Shown here one piece after another: positions 7,940 to 16,098 of a stretch of DNA of 64,000 nucleotides (the stretch's first letter is position 1; the number at the start of each line of letters is the position of its first letter). The position numbers and the translations under genes are program-made. The notes beneath the pieces were generated by a model that was not told the DNA's origin, did not search any database, and was given only the letters and a program-made list of their open reading frames with translations. Source of the DNA: Geomicrobium sp. JCM 19038 (GTDB taxonomy: Bacteria; Bacillota; Bacilli; Bacillales; Marinococcaceae); assembly GCF_000698125.1 (NCBI RefSeq), contig NZ_BAXA01000001.1:434001-498000 (forward strand), read 5' to 3'.

Positions 7940-8821
7940 TTAGATGAATCGAGTTGTGCAAGAGCCGAGCTTCTCGATGCTTACTGTAACGGTATCCCCT
8001 GGCTTTAAGTATTCTCGTTCTGTTTTAGGCATGCCCATGGCGACACCTTCAGGCGTTCCAGTTAAGATGATGTCACCTGGCTTTAGGGTGAAGTGCTTTG
8101 AGATGTAACTAATAATTTCTTTACAGGTGAAAATCATGTCTGATGTGTTGGAATCTTGACGAGTCTTACCGTTCACTGTAGTTGTTAGTGCTAACTGTTG
8201 TGGGTCGGGTACTTCATCTCTTGTGACTAAGTAAGGACCAATTGGATTAAAATCGTCAAGTGTCTTTCCAAGTAACCATTGTGGTGTGCGTAGTTGTAAA
8301 TCTCTTGCTGACAGATCATTTGCGATCGCATAACCGAGGACATAATCGAGTGCTTCGTCTTCAGAAACGCCACTTGCCGTTTTGCCGATGACAATTGCAA
8401 GTTCCACTTCGTAATCCAACTCATTCGTTACATTTGGAACTGAAACATCATGATTATGACCGGTGAGGGTATTGTTAAATTTATTAAATAGAATCGGTAG
8501 CTCAGGGTATGGCGAATTTGTCTCATCTGCATGTTTACGGTAATTTAATCCCACACAAATTATCTTTTCAGGCTGAGGGACAACCGGACCAAATGTTATT
8601 TCAGATTCGGCTAAATGAGATGAATTGGCCATAGAAAGCGTCGTTACATAATCTTGAAAGGCATGTTGCGTTAGGTTGTCCGCGTGAATGAAGCCCATCA
8701 TCGAAGTCGGTAAATCAGTACGCCGTTCGGTTGCTAATGTTTCTGTTACATCTATTACAGTATTATCGATACAAACTCCAAGGTGCGAAACTCCGTTCAC
8801 TTCTAAATTGGCTAATTTCAT
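7940..8821 (-). CDS. Fumarylacetoacetate hydrolase family protein (likely 2,4-diketo-3-deoxy-sugar-acid hydrolase)
   Basis: The 293-residue protein has the FAH C-terminal domain: KIICVGLNYRKHADE, the metal-binding acidic cluster in LDYEVELAIVIGK, SARDLQLR, and the closing LKPGDIILTGTPEGV followed by a PGDTVTVSIEKLG tail. FAH-family enzymes use a divalent metal to cleave C-C bonds of diketo acids. Directly upstream is an SDR, and SDR plus FAH is the terminal pair of the route that oxidises 2-keto-3-deoxy-L-fuconate or -rhamnonate and cleaves it to pyruvate plus a hydroxyacid. That pathway assignment is inference from context. The gene is complete. Confidence 0.85.
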   Translation of the reverse strand: MKLANLEVNGVSHLGVCIDNTVIDVTETLATERRTDLPTSMMGFIHADNLTQHAFQDYVTTLSMANSSHLAESEITFGPVVPQPEKIICVGLNYRKHADETNSPYPELPILFNKFNNTLTGHNHDVSVPNVTNELDYEVELAIVIGKTASGVSEDEALDYVLGYAIANDLSARDLQLRTPQWLLGKTLDDFNPIGPYLVTRDEVPDPQQLALTTTVNGKTRQDSNTSDMIFTCKEIISYISKHFTLKPGDIILTGTPEGVAMGMPKTEREYLKPGDTVTVSIEKLGSCTTRFI

Positions 8822-8850
8822 GTCGTTTCATCTCCAGTACTAGTAATTGT

Positions 8851-9612
8851 TTACGCGTCCTTACCAAAAACGACGCCTCCGTCTACATAGAGTGGTGAGC
8901 CCATCATAAATCTTGAATCATCTGATGCAAGAAAAAGTGCAGCATCGGCAACATCTTCGGGTTTTCCAAGGTCACCTGACAATTGCCGTGTTTTGATCTT
9001 TGCAATTGCTTTGTCTGGCTCAGCTGCACGTGATAAGTAATCTTCCACAAATGGCGTCATGATCGTGCCGGGAAGAAGTGCGTTGACACGAATGTTGTAT
9101 TTGGCGTAGTCCACTTGCATTTGTTTCGTTAATGATAGGACGGCACCTTTTGATGTCGCGTAGGATGCACGTTCTCCAAGACCAATTTCTGCAATGCAAG
9201 ACGACATATTAATAATCACGCCCGACGCTGCTTGCATCATGTGTGGAATCACTGATTTCGACGGCAAGAATACGCCTTTCACATTGATATTCATCACACG
9301 GTCCCAGTCATGTTCATCGACTTCATGCAATCGACCAACACCACTAACTCCAGCGTTGTTAAACAAGACATCGATTCGCCCGTATTCATCTATGACCTTT
9401 TCGACCATTTCATGTACAGAGCTCGCGTCTGTCGTATCGGTCCTAATAAACCGTTGATCTCCTTTAAGAGCATCGGCAGTTTGTTGGCCATTCTCACGGT
9501 CAATGTCTGCGATAACGACCGTTGCTCCTTCATTTGCAAAACGTACAGCTGTACGTTGACCAATACCTGAACCACCGCCCGTAATAATGGCAATTTTCTG
9601 ACGTAAGCGCAT
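8851..9612 (-). CDS. SDR dehydrogenase (likely 2-keto-3-deoxy-sugar-acid dehydrogenase)
   Basis: A complete 253-residue classical SDR: TGGGSGIG at 11-18 for NAD(P) binding, NNAG at 85-88, and catalytic Ser137/138, Tyr151 and Lys155 (YATSK). The C-terminal YVDGG is typical. It is the first gene of a pair with the FAH hydrolase (29 bases apart) and follows an AraC regulator on the same strand. In characterised sugar-acid routes an SDR oxidises the C4 hydroxyl of a 2-keto-3-deoxy acid before FAH cleavage, which fits this pairing. The ATG has GGAGGG upstream. Confidence 0.85.
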   Translation of the reverse strand: MRLRQKIAIITGGGSGIGQRTAVRFANEGATVVIADIDRENGQQTADALKGDQRFIRTDTTDASSVHEMVEKVIDEYGRIDVLFNNAGVSGVGRLHEVDEHDWDRVMNINVKGVFLPSKSVIPHMMQAASGVIINMSSCIAEIGLGERASYATSKGAVLSLTKQMQVDYAKYNIRVNALLPGTIMTPFVEDYLSRAAEPDKAIAKIKTRQLSGDLGKPEDVADAALFLASDDSRFMMGSPLYVDGGVVFGKDA

Positions 9613-9636
9613 ACGATTCCCTCCTCGTTATTGATC

Positions 9637-9656
9637 ATGTGCTTACTGTAGCACAT
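9637..9656. promoter_or_regulatory. Inverted repeat upstream of the SDR-FAH pair
   Basis: ATGTGCT-TACTGT-AGCACAT forms perfect 7-base arms with a 6-base spacer, 25 bases upstream of the SDR start. It is placed where an operator would sit. The neighbouring AraC regulator or another factor could bind it. Confidence 0.45.
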
Positions 9657-9698
9657 CAAAATAGAGAATAGAATTGCTTATTTTAGCGAAAAGATACC

Positions 9699-10541
9699 TT
9701 AATTTAAGCTCATCTTACGGTAAACCGAAGGCGTTTTACCTGTTGTGGCTCTAAACGTTCGAAAGAAATGTGGCATGCTTTTATAGCCGCATTGTTCAGC
9801 GATATCTTGTACACTGCAAGACGTGTTTCGAAGTAATTCTTTCGCTTTTATCATTCGTTTTGATTTAATAAAATCGCTAAATGTTAATCCGATCGTCGTT
9901 TTAAATCGCTTGCTAAAATAAGCTGGATGAACACATGCAGCGGATGCGAGTTGTGTAAGTTCGATCTCTTCATCTAAATGATTGTTAATGTAATGAAGAC
10001 TGTGATGAATCCAATCTGGCATACCTGCGGTCTCATTTGCTGTTGTGTGACAATGACGGCTTAGAAAAATCACAATTGCTTGAATGAGGATGATCGACAT
10101 TTCGCCTGTGAAGCGATCCGATGTGGAGGTTTCACGATTAAGCTTATTTAAGAGTTCTAGAAATTCACTTTGCTTTTCTTCGCTGAGGTGATAGCGATGT
10201 TTTCTTTGTAGCTTAGAAGAAGAGAATAAATCAGTGAGTACATCACTGTTTCCGGTAAGGATCGATGGACAAAAGAACAATGCGGAACTCGTAAAAAGGG
10301 CACCATCAGCTGGTTGAGTACAATGAATCACATTGCTTGGAATAATAACAATATCTCCAGGCTCTAGGTCATAAAACAAATCATCAATAAAAAAGCGGCT
10401 TTTCCCTTTGTGAACTAAAAAGACTTCATGCCATTCATGTAAGTGATGTGGAAGTTCTTCATACTTTGTTTTTGTATGGTGGAAAGTCATGTGAAATGGA
10501 ACAACATTCGATTCATCAAACTCTTTCACGATCGCATCCAT
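9699..10541 (-). CDS. AraC family transcriptional regulator
   Basis: The 280-residue protein has an N-terminal cupin sensor domain (HHLHEWHEVFLVHKGKSRFFIDD, then DIVIIPSNVIHC) and a C-terminal double helix-turn-helix (about residues 178-280) ending with the AraC signature DIAEQCGYKSMPHFFRTFRATTG. Sugar-responsive AraC proteins usually activate adjacent catabolic operons. It lies between the SDR-FAH pair and the divergent TRAP operon, so it most likely controls both in response to the imported sugar acid or an intermediate (inference). Confidence 0.88.
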   Translation of the reverse strand: MDAIVKEFDESNVVPFHMTFHHTKTKYEELPHHLHEWHEVFLVHKGKSRFFIDDLFYDLEPGDIVIIPSNVIHCTQPADGALFTSSALFFCPSILTGNSDVLTDLFSSSKLQRKHRYHLSEEKQSEFLELLNKLNRETSTSDRFTGEMSIILIQAIVIFLSRHCHTTANETAGMPDWIHHSLHYINNHLDEEIELTQLASAACVHPAYFSKRFKTTIGLTFSDFIKSKRMIKAKELLRNTSCSVQDIAEQCGYKSMPHFFRTFRATTGKTPSVYRKMSLN

Positions 10542-10591
10542 AGAACCTTCTCCCTTAATAGATTAAAATACGCAAGTTTTTCACTAGAAAT

Positions 10592-10606
10592 CGCAATATC
10601 ATTGCG
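10592..10606. promoter_or_regulatory. Inverted repeat overlapping the TRAP operon -35
   Basis: CGCAAT-ATC-ATTGCG is a perfect 6-3-6 inverted repeat between the AraC start and the TRAP operon. It overlaps a candidate -35 TTGCGT (10602-10607), with a CATAAA-type -10 about 16-17 bases on. It is a candidate site for the AraC regulator or another factor. Confidence 0.4.
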
Positions 10607-10639
10607 TAATGATTTCATGATAGCATAAATAAAACATGT

Positions 10640-10653
10640 TGAAAGCGTTTTCT
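10640..10653 (+). promoter_or_regulatory. cre site (CcpA catabolite-repression operator)
   Basis: TGAAAGCGTTTTCT matches every position of the Bacillus cre consensus TGWAARCGYTWNCW. It sits just downstream of the candidate -10 and upstream of the dctP ribosome site, a roadblock or repression position. This implies the operon is shut off when preferred sugars are present. Confidence 0.75.
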
Positions 10654-10674
10654 TTTGAAGGGAGATTAATTGAA

Positions 10675-11685
10675 ATGAGAAGAGGGCTTGTCAGTGTCTT
10701 AGGTGCTATGCTCCTAATCGGATCAGGTTGTTCCTTAAGCACATCCGCTGCAGTCGAGCAAGATGTGCACACGATTAACATCGCTTACGGAAATCAACCC
10801 GGCGAACCGCTAGACCAGCAAGCGCGCAAATGGGCAGAACTTGCTGAAGAAGAGAGTGATGGTCGTTTGCAACTAAATGTCTATCCAAGTTCTCAACTTG
10901 GAGGTGAGAGTGACATGATTGAACTTGCCATGAGAGGCAACAATGTGATTGTGTTTACGGCTTACGATTTTTTGATGGATTATGTTCCGGACCTAGGAAT
11001 TTTAGCAGCCCCGTATTTGGCGGAAGAGTTTGATGATCTTCTCTATTTAACAACAACGGATTGGTATGAAGGTTTAGAACATGAAATGAATGACATGGGA
11101 CTAGCATTGTTAGGAAAAGAAACCATCTATGGTGAGCGACATCTGATGACGAAAACACCGGTCGCGACACCAGAAGATTTGAAAGGCATGAAAATACGAG
11201 TGCCTAACAATAATCTTTATATACGAGCATTCCATGCGCTTGGAGCCTCTCCAACACCTTTACCACTTGGTGATTTGTATGCATCACTTCAACAAGGTGT
11301 CATTGATGGAGCAGAGAATCCTTTGCCTGTGTTGCAAGGAACTCGAACCAATGAAGTGACGAGTCATTTAACATTAACCGGTCATATGAAAGTGATGAGT
11401 ATTTGGGTAACAGGAACTGGAATGATGGAGGATTTGCCTGAAGATTTAGAACGAATTCTTTCTGAAACGAGTGAAGAAGCGGCAAGGTATACGCATGCCA
11501 TTACAGAACAAGAAGAGAAAGAAGCTCTAGAAACATTTAAAAATGAAGGCATGACAATCCATGAGGTTGACCAAGAACTGTTCCGAGAAGCGGTTGAACC
11601 TTTTTATGATTCAATGCCCGCCTGGTCGCCTGGTTTATATGAACACGTGTTGGAACTTATGGAAGAGCGACCTAAGGAGGATTAA
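10675..11685 (+). CDS. TRAP transporter solute-binding protein DctP family
   Basis: This is a lipoprotein: an N-terminal hydrophobic signal ends in LLIGSGC with the lipidated Cys at residue 19. The body is a DctP fold, with NIAYGNQPGEPLDQQARKWAELAEEESDGRLQL near the N-terminus, the LKGMKIRVPNN motif whose Arg contacts the substrate carboxylate in this family, and YASLQQGVIDGAENP. The acidic composition suits an extracellular protein of an alkaliphile. I use the ATG at 10675, with GGGAG upstream, since the earlier in-frame ATG overlaps the cre region. It is first in a dctP-dctQ-dctM operon that continues into sugar-acid enzymes, so the ligand is probably an aldonate or related acid. Confidence 0.9.
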   Translation: MRRGLVSVLGAMLLIGSGCSLSTSAAVEQDVHTINIAYGNQPGEPLDQQARKWAELAEEESDGRLQLNVYPSSQLGGESDMIELAMRGNNVIVFTAYDFLMDYVPDLGILAAPYLAEEFDDLLYLTTTDWYEGLEHEMNDMGLALLGKETIYGERHLMTKTPVATPEDLKGMKIRVPNNNLYIRAFHALGASPTPLPLGDLYASLQQGVIDGAENPLPVLQGTRTNEVTSHLTLTGHMKVMSIWVTGTGMMEDLPEDLERILSETSEEAARYTHAITEQEEKEALETFKNEGMTIHEVDQELFREAVEPFYDSMPAWSPGLYEHVLELMEERPKED

Positions 11686-11687
11686 AA

Positions 11688-12200
11688 ATGAAGATACGAA
11701 GCATGATTGAAAAGGTAGATGATGTCATCGCAACCATTGCTCTAAGTTTAATCATCGTTATTATTGCTTCCAATGTCTTCTTTCGTTTTGTATTATCTCA
11801 ACCGTTAACATGGAGCGAAGAGATTTCACTTGCGTTGTTCGTGTGGCTTACGTTCATTGGTATAAGTTCAGTGATGAAGCGTAATGAACATGTAGGCATT
11901 GATTATTTTATTCGGAAGTTGCCAAAGAAATGGTTTCACTTTATTCAATGGCTTCGATGGTTTGTTCTTATACTGGTCACGTCCATTGTTTTTATTTATT
12001 GGGGATTTCTATTAATGATAGATACCCACTGGAAGGTAACACCTGTTCTAGGGATTGATTTTAAATTGATTTATGTGGCCATTCCATTAGGTGGCGTACT
12101 TGCACTGTATCACTTACTTACAGTTGCCATTAAACGTGATAAATCTTGGTTTATGCAAGAGGAAGGAGCTGTACAAGATGACGATTCTTCTCATCGTTAG
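11688..12200 (+). CDS. TRAP transporter small permease DctQ
   Basis: The 170-residue protein has four hydrophobic segments and the DctQ hallmark SQPLTWSEEISLALFVWLTFIG, where Trp-Ser-Glu-Glu is characteristic. It begins two bases after the dctP stop with AAGGAGG upstream, and its 3' end overlaps dctM by 23 bases. It forms the membrane complex with DctM and takes solute from DctP, using the ion gradient. Sodium coupling is usual for the family. Confidence 0.9.
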   Translation: MKIRSMIEKVDDVIATIALSLIIVIIASNVFFRFVLSQPLTWSEEISLALFVWLTFIGISSVMKRNEHVGIDYFIRKLPKKWFHFIQWLRWFVLILVTSIVFIYWGFLLMIDTHWKVTPVLGIDFKLIYVAIPLGGVLALYHLLTVAIKRDKSWFMQEEGAVQDDDSSHR

Positions 12201-13461
12201 TCTCATCCTTTTGTTGATCTTGCTAAATGTACCGGTAGCGTATGCGATGCTTGGAGGTTCATTACTTTACTTCTTAACGAACGACAGTTTTATGAATGAG
12301 ACATTAACACAACGAATGATTAGTGGGGTTGAATCTTTTCCATTGCTAGGCATTGTGTTTTTTATTACTGCAGGCGTGCTGATGAATTATACAGGCATCA
12401 CACGCCGTATGTTAACCTTTGCAAAACTTGTGACGGGCCATCTTACTGGTGGACTCGCGAAAGTCAACGTCACTATGAGTGTATTAACTGGTGGTTTATC
12501 TGGATCCAATGTTGCTGACGCTGCTATGCAATCCAAAATCCTCGTTCCTGAAATGGTGAAAAAGGGTTATGCACCAGGTTTTTCTGCAGCATTAACAGCG
12601 ACAAGTTCATTAATTACTCCGATTTTACCACCAGGAATTGCCTTAATTCTGTATGGATATGTTGGTAATGTCTCGATTGGTGATTTGTTTATTGCGGGGA
12701 TTATTCCAGGATTATTACTCGCAGTCTTTCTATTAATTTATGTACACTTTGCTGCAAAAAAGCGTGGGTTTGAGCAAGTAAAGGAAGAGCGACCAAAAGT
12801 TACAGATCTACTAGTTGCTTCTAAAGATGCACTGCTCGCTTTGCTTTTGCCAATTATAATTATTGGCGGTATTCGTTTAGGCGCTTTCAGTCCAACTGAG
12901 GCGGGAGCAATAGCTGTTGTGTACGCATTAATTATAGGCTTTTTTATTTACCGTGAAATGACCTTCAAAGATTTATGGCTCGCATTAAAAGAATCGATAC
13001 AAATCATTGCTACAGTCATGATTATTATCGCTGCAGGGACCGCATTCGGCTGGATTTTGACGTTAGAACAAGTGCCTCAAGCGCTAACATCAAGTATTAC
13101 AAGCTTAATTGATCACCCGATTTTGTTTTTACTTATTATCTTTGTCTTTTTACTTATAGTAGGAATGTTCATTGAAGGAAACGTAATGCTCATCATCTTA
13201 ACGCCAATTTTTATACCGATGCTTGAGACGTATGGAATTGATCCTGTTCATTTCGGAATATTCTTTATCCTTTGTTTGAGTATTGGTACGATCACACCTC
13301 CAATTGGAACGATTATGTTTACAACAGCAGCGATTACGAAAGTGAAAATTGAAGTTTTTATTAAGGAAGTCATCCCGTTTTGGTTACTGCTTATTGTACT
13401 AACACTTGTCATTATTTTTATTCCAGCCATTTCACTATGGTTGCCAGAATTACTTTCTTAA
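12178..13461 (+). CDS. TRAP transporter large permease DctM
   Basis: The 427-residue polytopic protein starts at ATG 12178 inside the end of dctQ, with GAGGAAGGAG upstream. It shows the DctM pattern: VPVAYAMLGG, a conserved SGSNVADAAMQSKILVPEM stretch, SLITPILPPGIALILYG, the FSPTEAGAIAVVYA motif and TPPIGTIMFTTAAIT near the end. DctM carries out solute translocation, normally with Na+. The three TRAP subunits are complete. They are followed after 22 bases by catabolic genes in the same direction. Confidence 0.92.
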   Translation: MTILLIVSLILLLILLNVPVAYAMLGGSLLYFLTNDSFMNETLTQRMISGVESFPLLGIVFFITAGVLMNYTGITRRMLTFAKLVTGHLTGGLAKVNVTMSVLTGGLSGSNVADAAMQSKILVPEMVKKGYAPGFSAALTATSSLITPILPPGIALILYGYVGNVSIGDLFIAGIIPGLLLAVFLLIYVHFAAKKRGFEQVKEERPKVTDLLVASKDALLALLLPIIIIGGIRLGAFSPTEAGAIAVVYALIIGFFIYREMTFKDLWLALKESIQIIATVMIIIAAGTAFGWILTLEQVPQALTSSITSLIDHPILFLLIIFVFLLIVGMFIEGNVMLIILTPIFIPMLETYGIDPVHFGIFFILCLSIGTITPPIGTIMFTTAAITKVKIEVFIKEVIPFWLLLIVLTLVIIFIPAISLWLPELLS

Positions 13462-13483
13462 ACTAAAAAAAGGAGTGAAGAAA

Positions 13484-14367
13484 ATGAGAATCATACGCTT
13501 TTTGGAGAAACAGATTGTCTATGTAGCAGTTGTAGATGGTGAAGCGATTAAAATCGCACCCTATGATACGGTGCGTCAGTTGTTAGACATTAGTGGCGGT
13601 TCATCTGCTTGGATTCGTAATGAAATGACAAGTTGGGAAGAGGTTCATGTTGAACTTGATCAATTAAATTTACTCATTCCATTTGAGCTTTCAGAAGTTT
13701 GGGCAGCGGGAGTTACGTATCAGCGTAGTCGTGAGGCGCGTAACTATGAAGCGACAGGTGAAGTGGGCAGTCAGACAACGTTTTACGATAAGGTGTACGA
13801 CGCGAAGCGCCCAGAGATCTTTTTTAAAGCGACACCACTAAGAACCGTTGGGCCTGGCGGAGCTGTAGCATTACGTACAGATAGTACGTGGCAGATTCCA
13901 GAACCTGAGCTCGGTCTTGTCATGAATCATGAGGCTCACTGATTGGCTATACGATTGGAAACGATATGAGTTGCCGAGATATTGAAGGAGAAAACCCTCT
14001 GTATCTTCCTCAAGCGAAAGTGTGGAAGCGTTCTTGTGCAATTGGACCAGCTTTACTTCTAGTAGATAGCGTTACTGATATTAGCGACTTTACGATCTAT
14101 TGCAAAATAACACGCAATGGCGATGTACTATTTAATGATTCTGCAAGTCTTAAGCAATTAAAACGAACACCTGAAGAACTTATTTCTTATTTATTACAAG
14201 ACAACGAAATTGAAGATTTCACAGTGCTTTTAACGGGGACATGTGTTGTTCCTGATAATGATTTTACACTTCAGGAGAATGATCAAATTGACATTGAAAT
14301 TACGAAAATTGGAACGTTATCGAACAAGGTAAATAGTAATCATGCAACGAAAAAGGAGCTGGTTTGA
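13484..14367 (+). CDS. FAH-fold sugar-acid dehydratase, AraD1 family, frameshifted
   Basis: The N-terminal part contains [36 protein letters not shown] and [13 protein letters not shown], diagnostic of the AraD1-type branch of the FAH superfamily. A G is missing in GAGGGCTCA near 13938, and the frame resumes as [30 protein letters not shown] to a stop at 14367. The rebuilt protein is about 294 residues. FAH-fold enzymes of this kind (for example 2-keto-3-deoxy-D-arabinonate dehydratase) convert 2-keto-3-deoxy-pentonates to 2-ketoglutarate semialdehyde, which matches the aldehyde dehydrogenase directly downstream. Substrate stereochemistry is unknown. AAAGGAG precedes the ATG. Confidence 0.85.
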
Positions 14368-14368
14368 G

Positions 14369-15775
14369 ATGACACAGATGAAAACGGCAGCAACGTTCAA
14401 AAGTGTAAATCCTGCTAAACCGACTGAGGTCGTTGGACATGTAGAAGATCTATCCGTTGAGATGCTTGAGAAAATTGTTGACCGTGCACAGTATGCACAT
14501 TCTGGATGGGCAAAGTTGCCTGCGCCAGAACGGGGGATGTATTTACATCGAGCGGCTGATGAACTTCAACTTCAATTAGAAGACATCGCCATGACGATGA
14601 CAAAAGAGATGGGTAAAACATTAGCAGAAGCAAAAGGTGAAACTGCACGTGGTGTTGCAATTTTACGCTACTTTGCCGGTGAAGGAATGCGAGAAATCGG
14701 TCAAGTCATCCCATCAACGGATAGCGATGCATTAATGTATACGACCCGTTGTCCATTAGGTGTGGTCGGAGCTATTACACCTTGGAACTTCCCAGTTGCT
14801 ATACCGATTTGGAAAATCGCTCCTGCACTTGCTTATGGAAATACAGTGATCTTAAAACCAGCAGAAGAAGCTTCTGTCACTGCACAAAAAGTCATTGCTT
14901 GTTTCCGCTCGGCACAATTTCCTGATGGTGTCGTGAATATTGCGACTGGACAAGGGGCTGAAATCGGGAAAGCCCTTGTCGAACACCCTCATGTTTCTGC
15001 CATTACATTTACAGGCTCAAATGCAGTAGGAAAACAGATTGGACGATCGGCACTTGAGCGTGGTGCGAAGTACCAGCTAGAAATGGGTGGTAAAAACCCT
15101 GTAATCGTAACGAAGGATGCAGATTTAGATGTTGCCGTTGAAGCGACAATTAGCGGTGGTCTCAAATCAACCGGTCAAAAATGTACAGCGACAAGTCGGG
15201 TTATTGTGGAAGAAGATGTGTATGATGCATTCAAAGAAAAGCTTCTTCATGCGGTAGAAGCGATAACCATTGGAGATGGATTGGAAGCAAGCACGTGGAT
15301 GGGTCCGCTTGCGACGAAAGCGCAATTTGAGAAAGTGTTAGAAGCAATCGATAAAGGAAAAAAAGAAGGTGCCACACTACTTGCAGGTGGAAACCGTGTT
15401 TCTTCATTAGATGGTTATTTTGTTGAGCCGACCGTTTTTGAAAATGTTGATCGCTCGATGTCACTGGCTCAAGCAGAGATTTTCGGACCTGTTTTAGCAC
15501 TCTTTCGTGTATCGAGTATACAAGAAGCGGTAGCACTCGCAAATGACTCAGATTATGGGTTAAGTGCTTCCATTTTTACGACCAACATTCAAGAAATGTT
15601 AACGTTCATAACCGATATGCACGCGGGGTTAATTCGTGTCAACGCGGAAAGCGCAGGCGTTGAGTTACAAGCTCCGTTTGGAGGTATGAAAAGCTCTAGT
15701 TCACATTCAAGGGAACAAGGTCGTGCAGCGATTGAATTTTTTACATCAGTGAAAACGGTTTTCGTGAAAGGGTGA
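14369..15775 (+). CDS. Aldehyde dehydrogenase (2-ketoglutarate-semialdehyde dehydrogenase type)
   Basis: A complete 468-residue NAD(P)-dependent aldehyde dehydrogenase with catalytic Asn140 (TPWN), Glu238 (LEMGGKNP) and Cys272 (GQKCTATSR). The Rossmann motif [12 protein letters not shown] and the C-terminal [16 protein letters not shown] are present. The [14 protein letters not shown] ending and sugar-acid operon context favour the ketoglutarate semialdehyde group, giving 2-oxoglutarate as product (inference). The start ATG at 14369 overlaps nothing but follows the previous stop by one base, with AAAGGAG upstream. The next gene follows within five bases. Confidence 0.9.
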   Translation: MTQMKTAATFKSVNPAKPTEVVGHVEDLSVEMLEKIVDRAQYAHSGWAKLPAPERGMYLHRAADELQLQLEDIAMTMTKEMGKTLAEAKGETARGVAILRYFAGEGMREIGQVIPSTDSDALMYTTRCPLGVVGAITPWNFPVAIPIWKIAPALAYGNTVILKPAEEASVTAQKVIACFRSAQFPDGVVNIATGQGAEIGKALVEHPHVSAITFTGSNAVGKQIGRSALERGAKYQLEMGGKNPVIVTKDADLDVAVEATISGGLKSTGQKCTATSRVIVEEDVYDAFKEKLLHAVEAITIGDGLEASTWMGPLATKAQFEKVLEAIDKGKKEGATLLAGGNRVSSLDGYFVEPTVFENVDRSMSLAQAEIFGPVLALFRVSSIQEAVALANDSDYGLSASIFTTNIQEMLTFITDMHAGLIRVNAESAGVELQAPFGGMKSSSSHSREQGRAAIEFFTSVKTVFVKG

Positions 15776-15780
15776 AGACG

Positions 15781-16098
15781 ATGCGAACACACGTCATAAT
15801 GCGACCAATAGATAACGTTGCTACAGCGATTACAACCTTAAATGTCTCTGATAAAGTTGCAATCGATGGTTTCGATGATGTCACGATTCTTACTGTAGAT
15901 GGGATTGAATTTGGACATAAGTTTGCAATCGTAGAAATTACAGAAGGTACAGATATTATAAAGTACGGAGAGATCATCGGGGTCGCTTCATGTGACATCC
16001 AAGCAGGTGAGCATGTGCATGTTCATAACGTTGATGGAAAACGAGGAAGGGGAGACGTAAACGATGGATTACAAACTAAGCGGATACAAAAGAACTGA
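15781..16098 (+). CDS. UxaA-family dehydratase small subunit (SAF domain)
   Basis: The 105-residue protein is a stand-alone SAF domain: HVIMRPIDNVATAITTL at the start, FGHKFAIVEITEGTDIIKYGEIIGVA in the middle and GEHVHVHNV near the end, as in the N-terminal domain of altronate and galactarate dehydratases. It overlaps the large subunit by 35 bases in another frame; the shift direction would need an insertion to fuse them, so this looks like a genuine split two-subunit enzyme. SuyA of sulfolactate sulfo-lyase has the same build and is an alternative, but the neighbouring sugar-acid genes favour an aldonate or aldarate dehydratase. Confidence 0.82.
   Translation: MRTHVIMRPIDNVATAITTLNVSDKVAIDGFDDVTILTVDGIEFGHKFAIVEITEGTDIIKYGEIIGVASCDIQAGEHVHVHNVDGKRGRGDVNDGLQTKRIQKN

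Noticed and set aside
15781-16098. Frameshift splitting a single UxaA protein
   Set aside because: The frame change would need an inserted base or two losses, each part has its own ribosome site, and two-subunit forms are known. A natural split is more likely.
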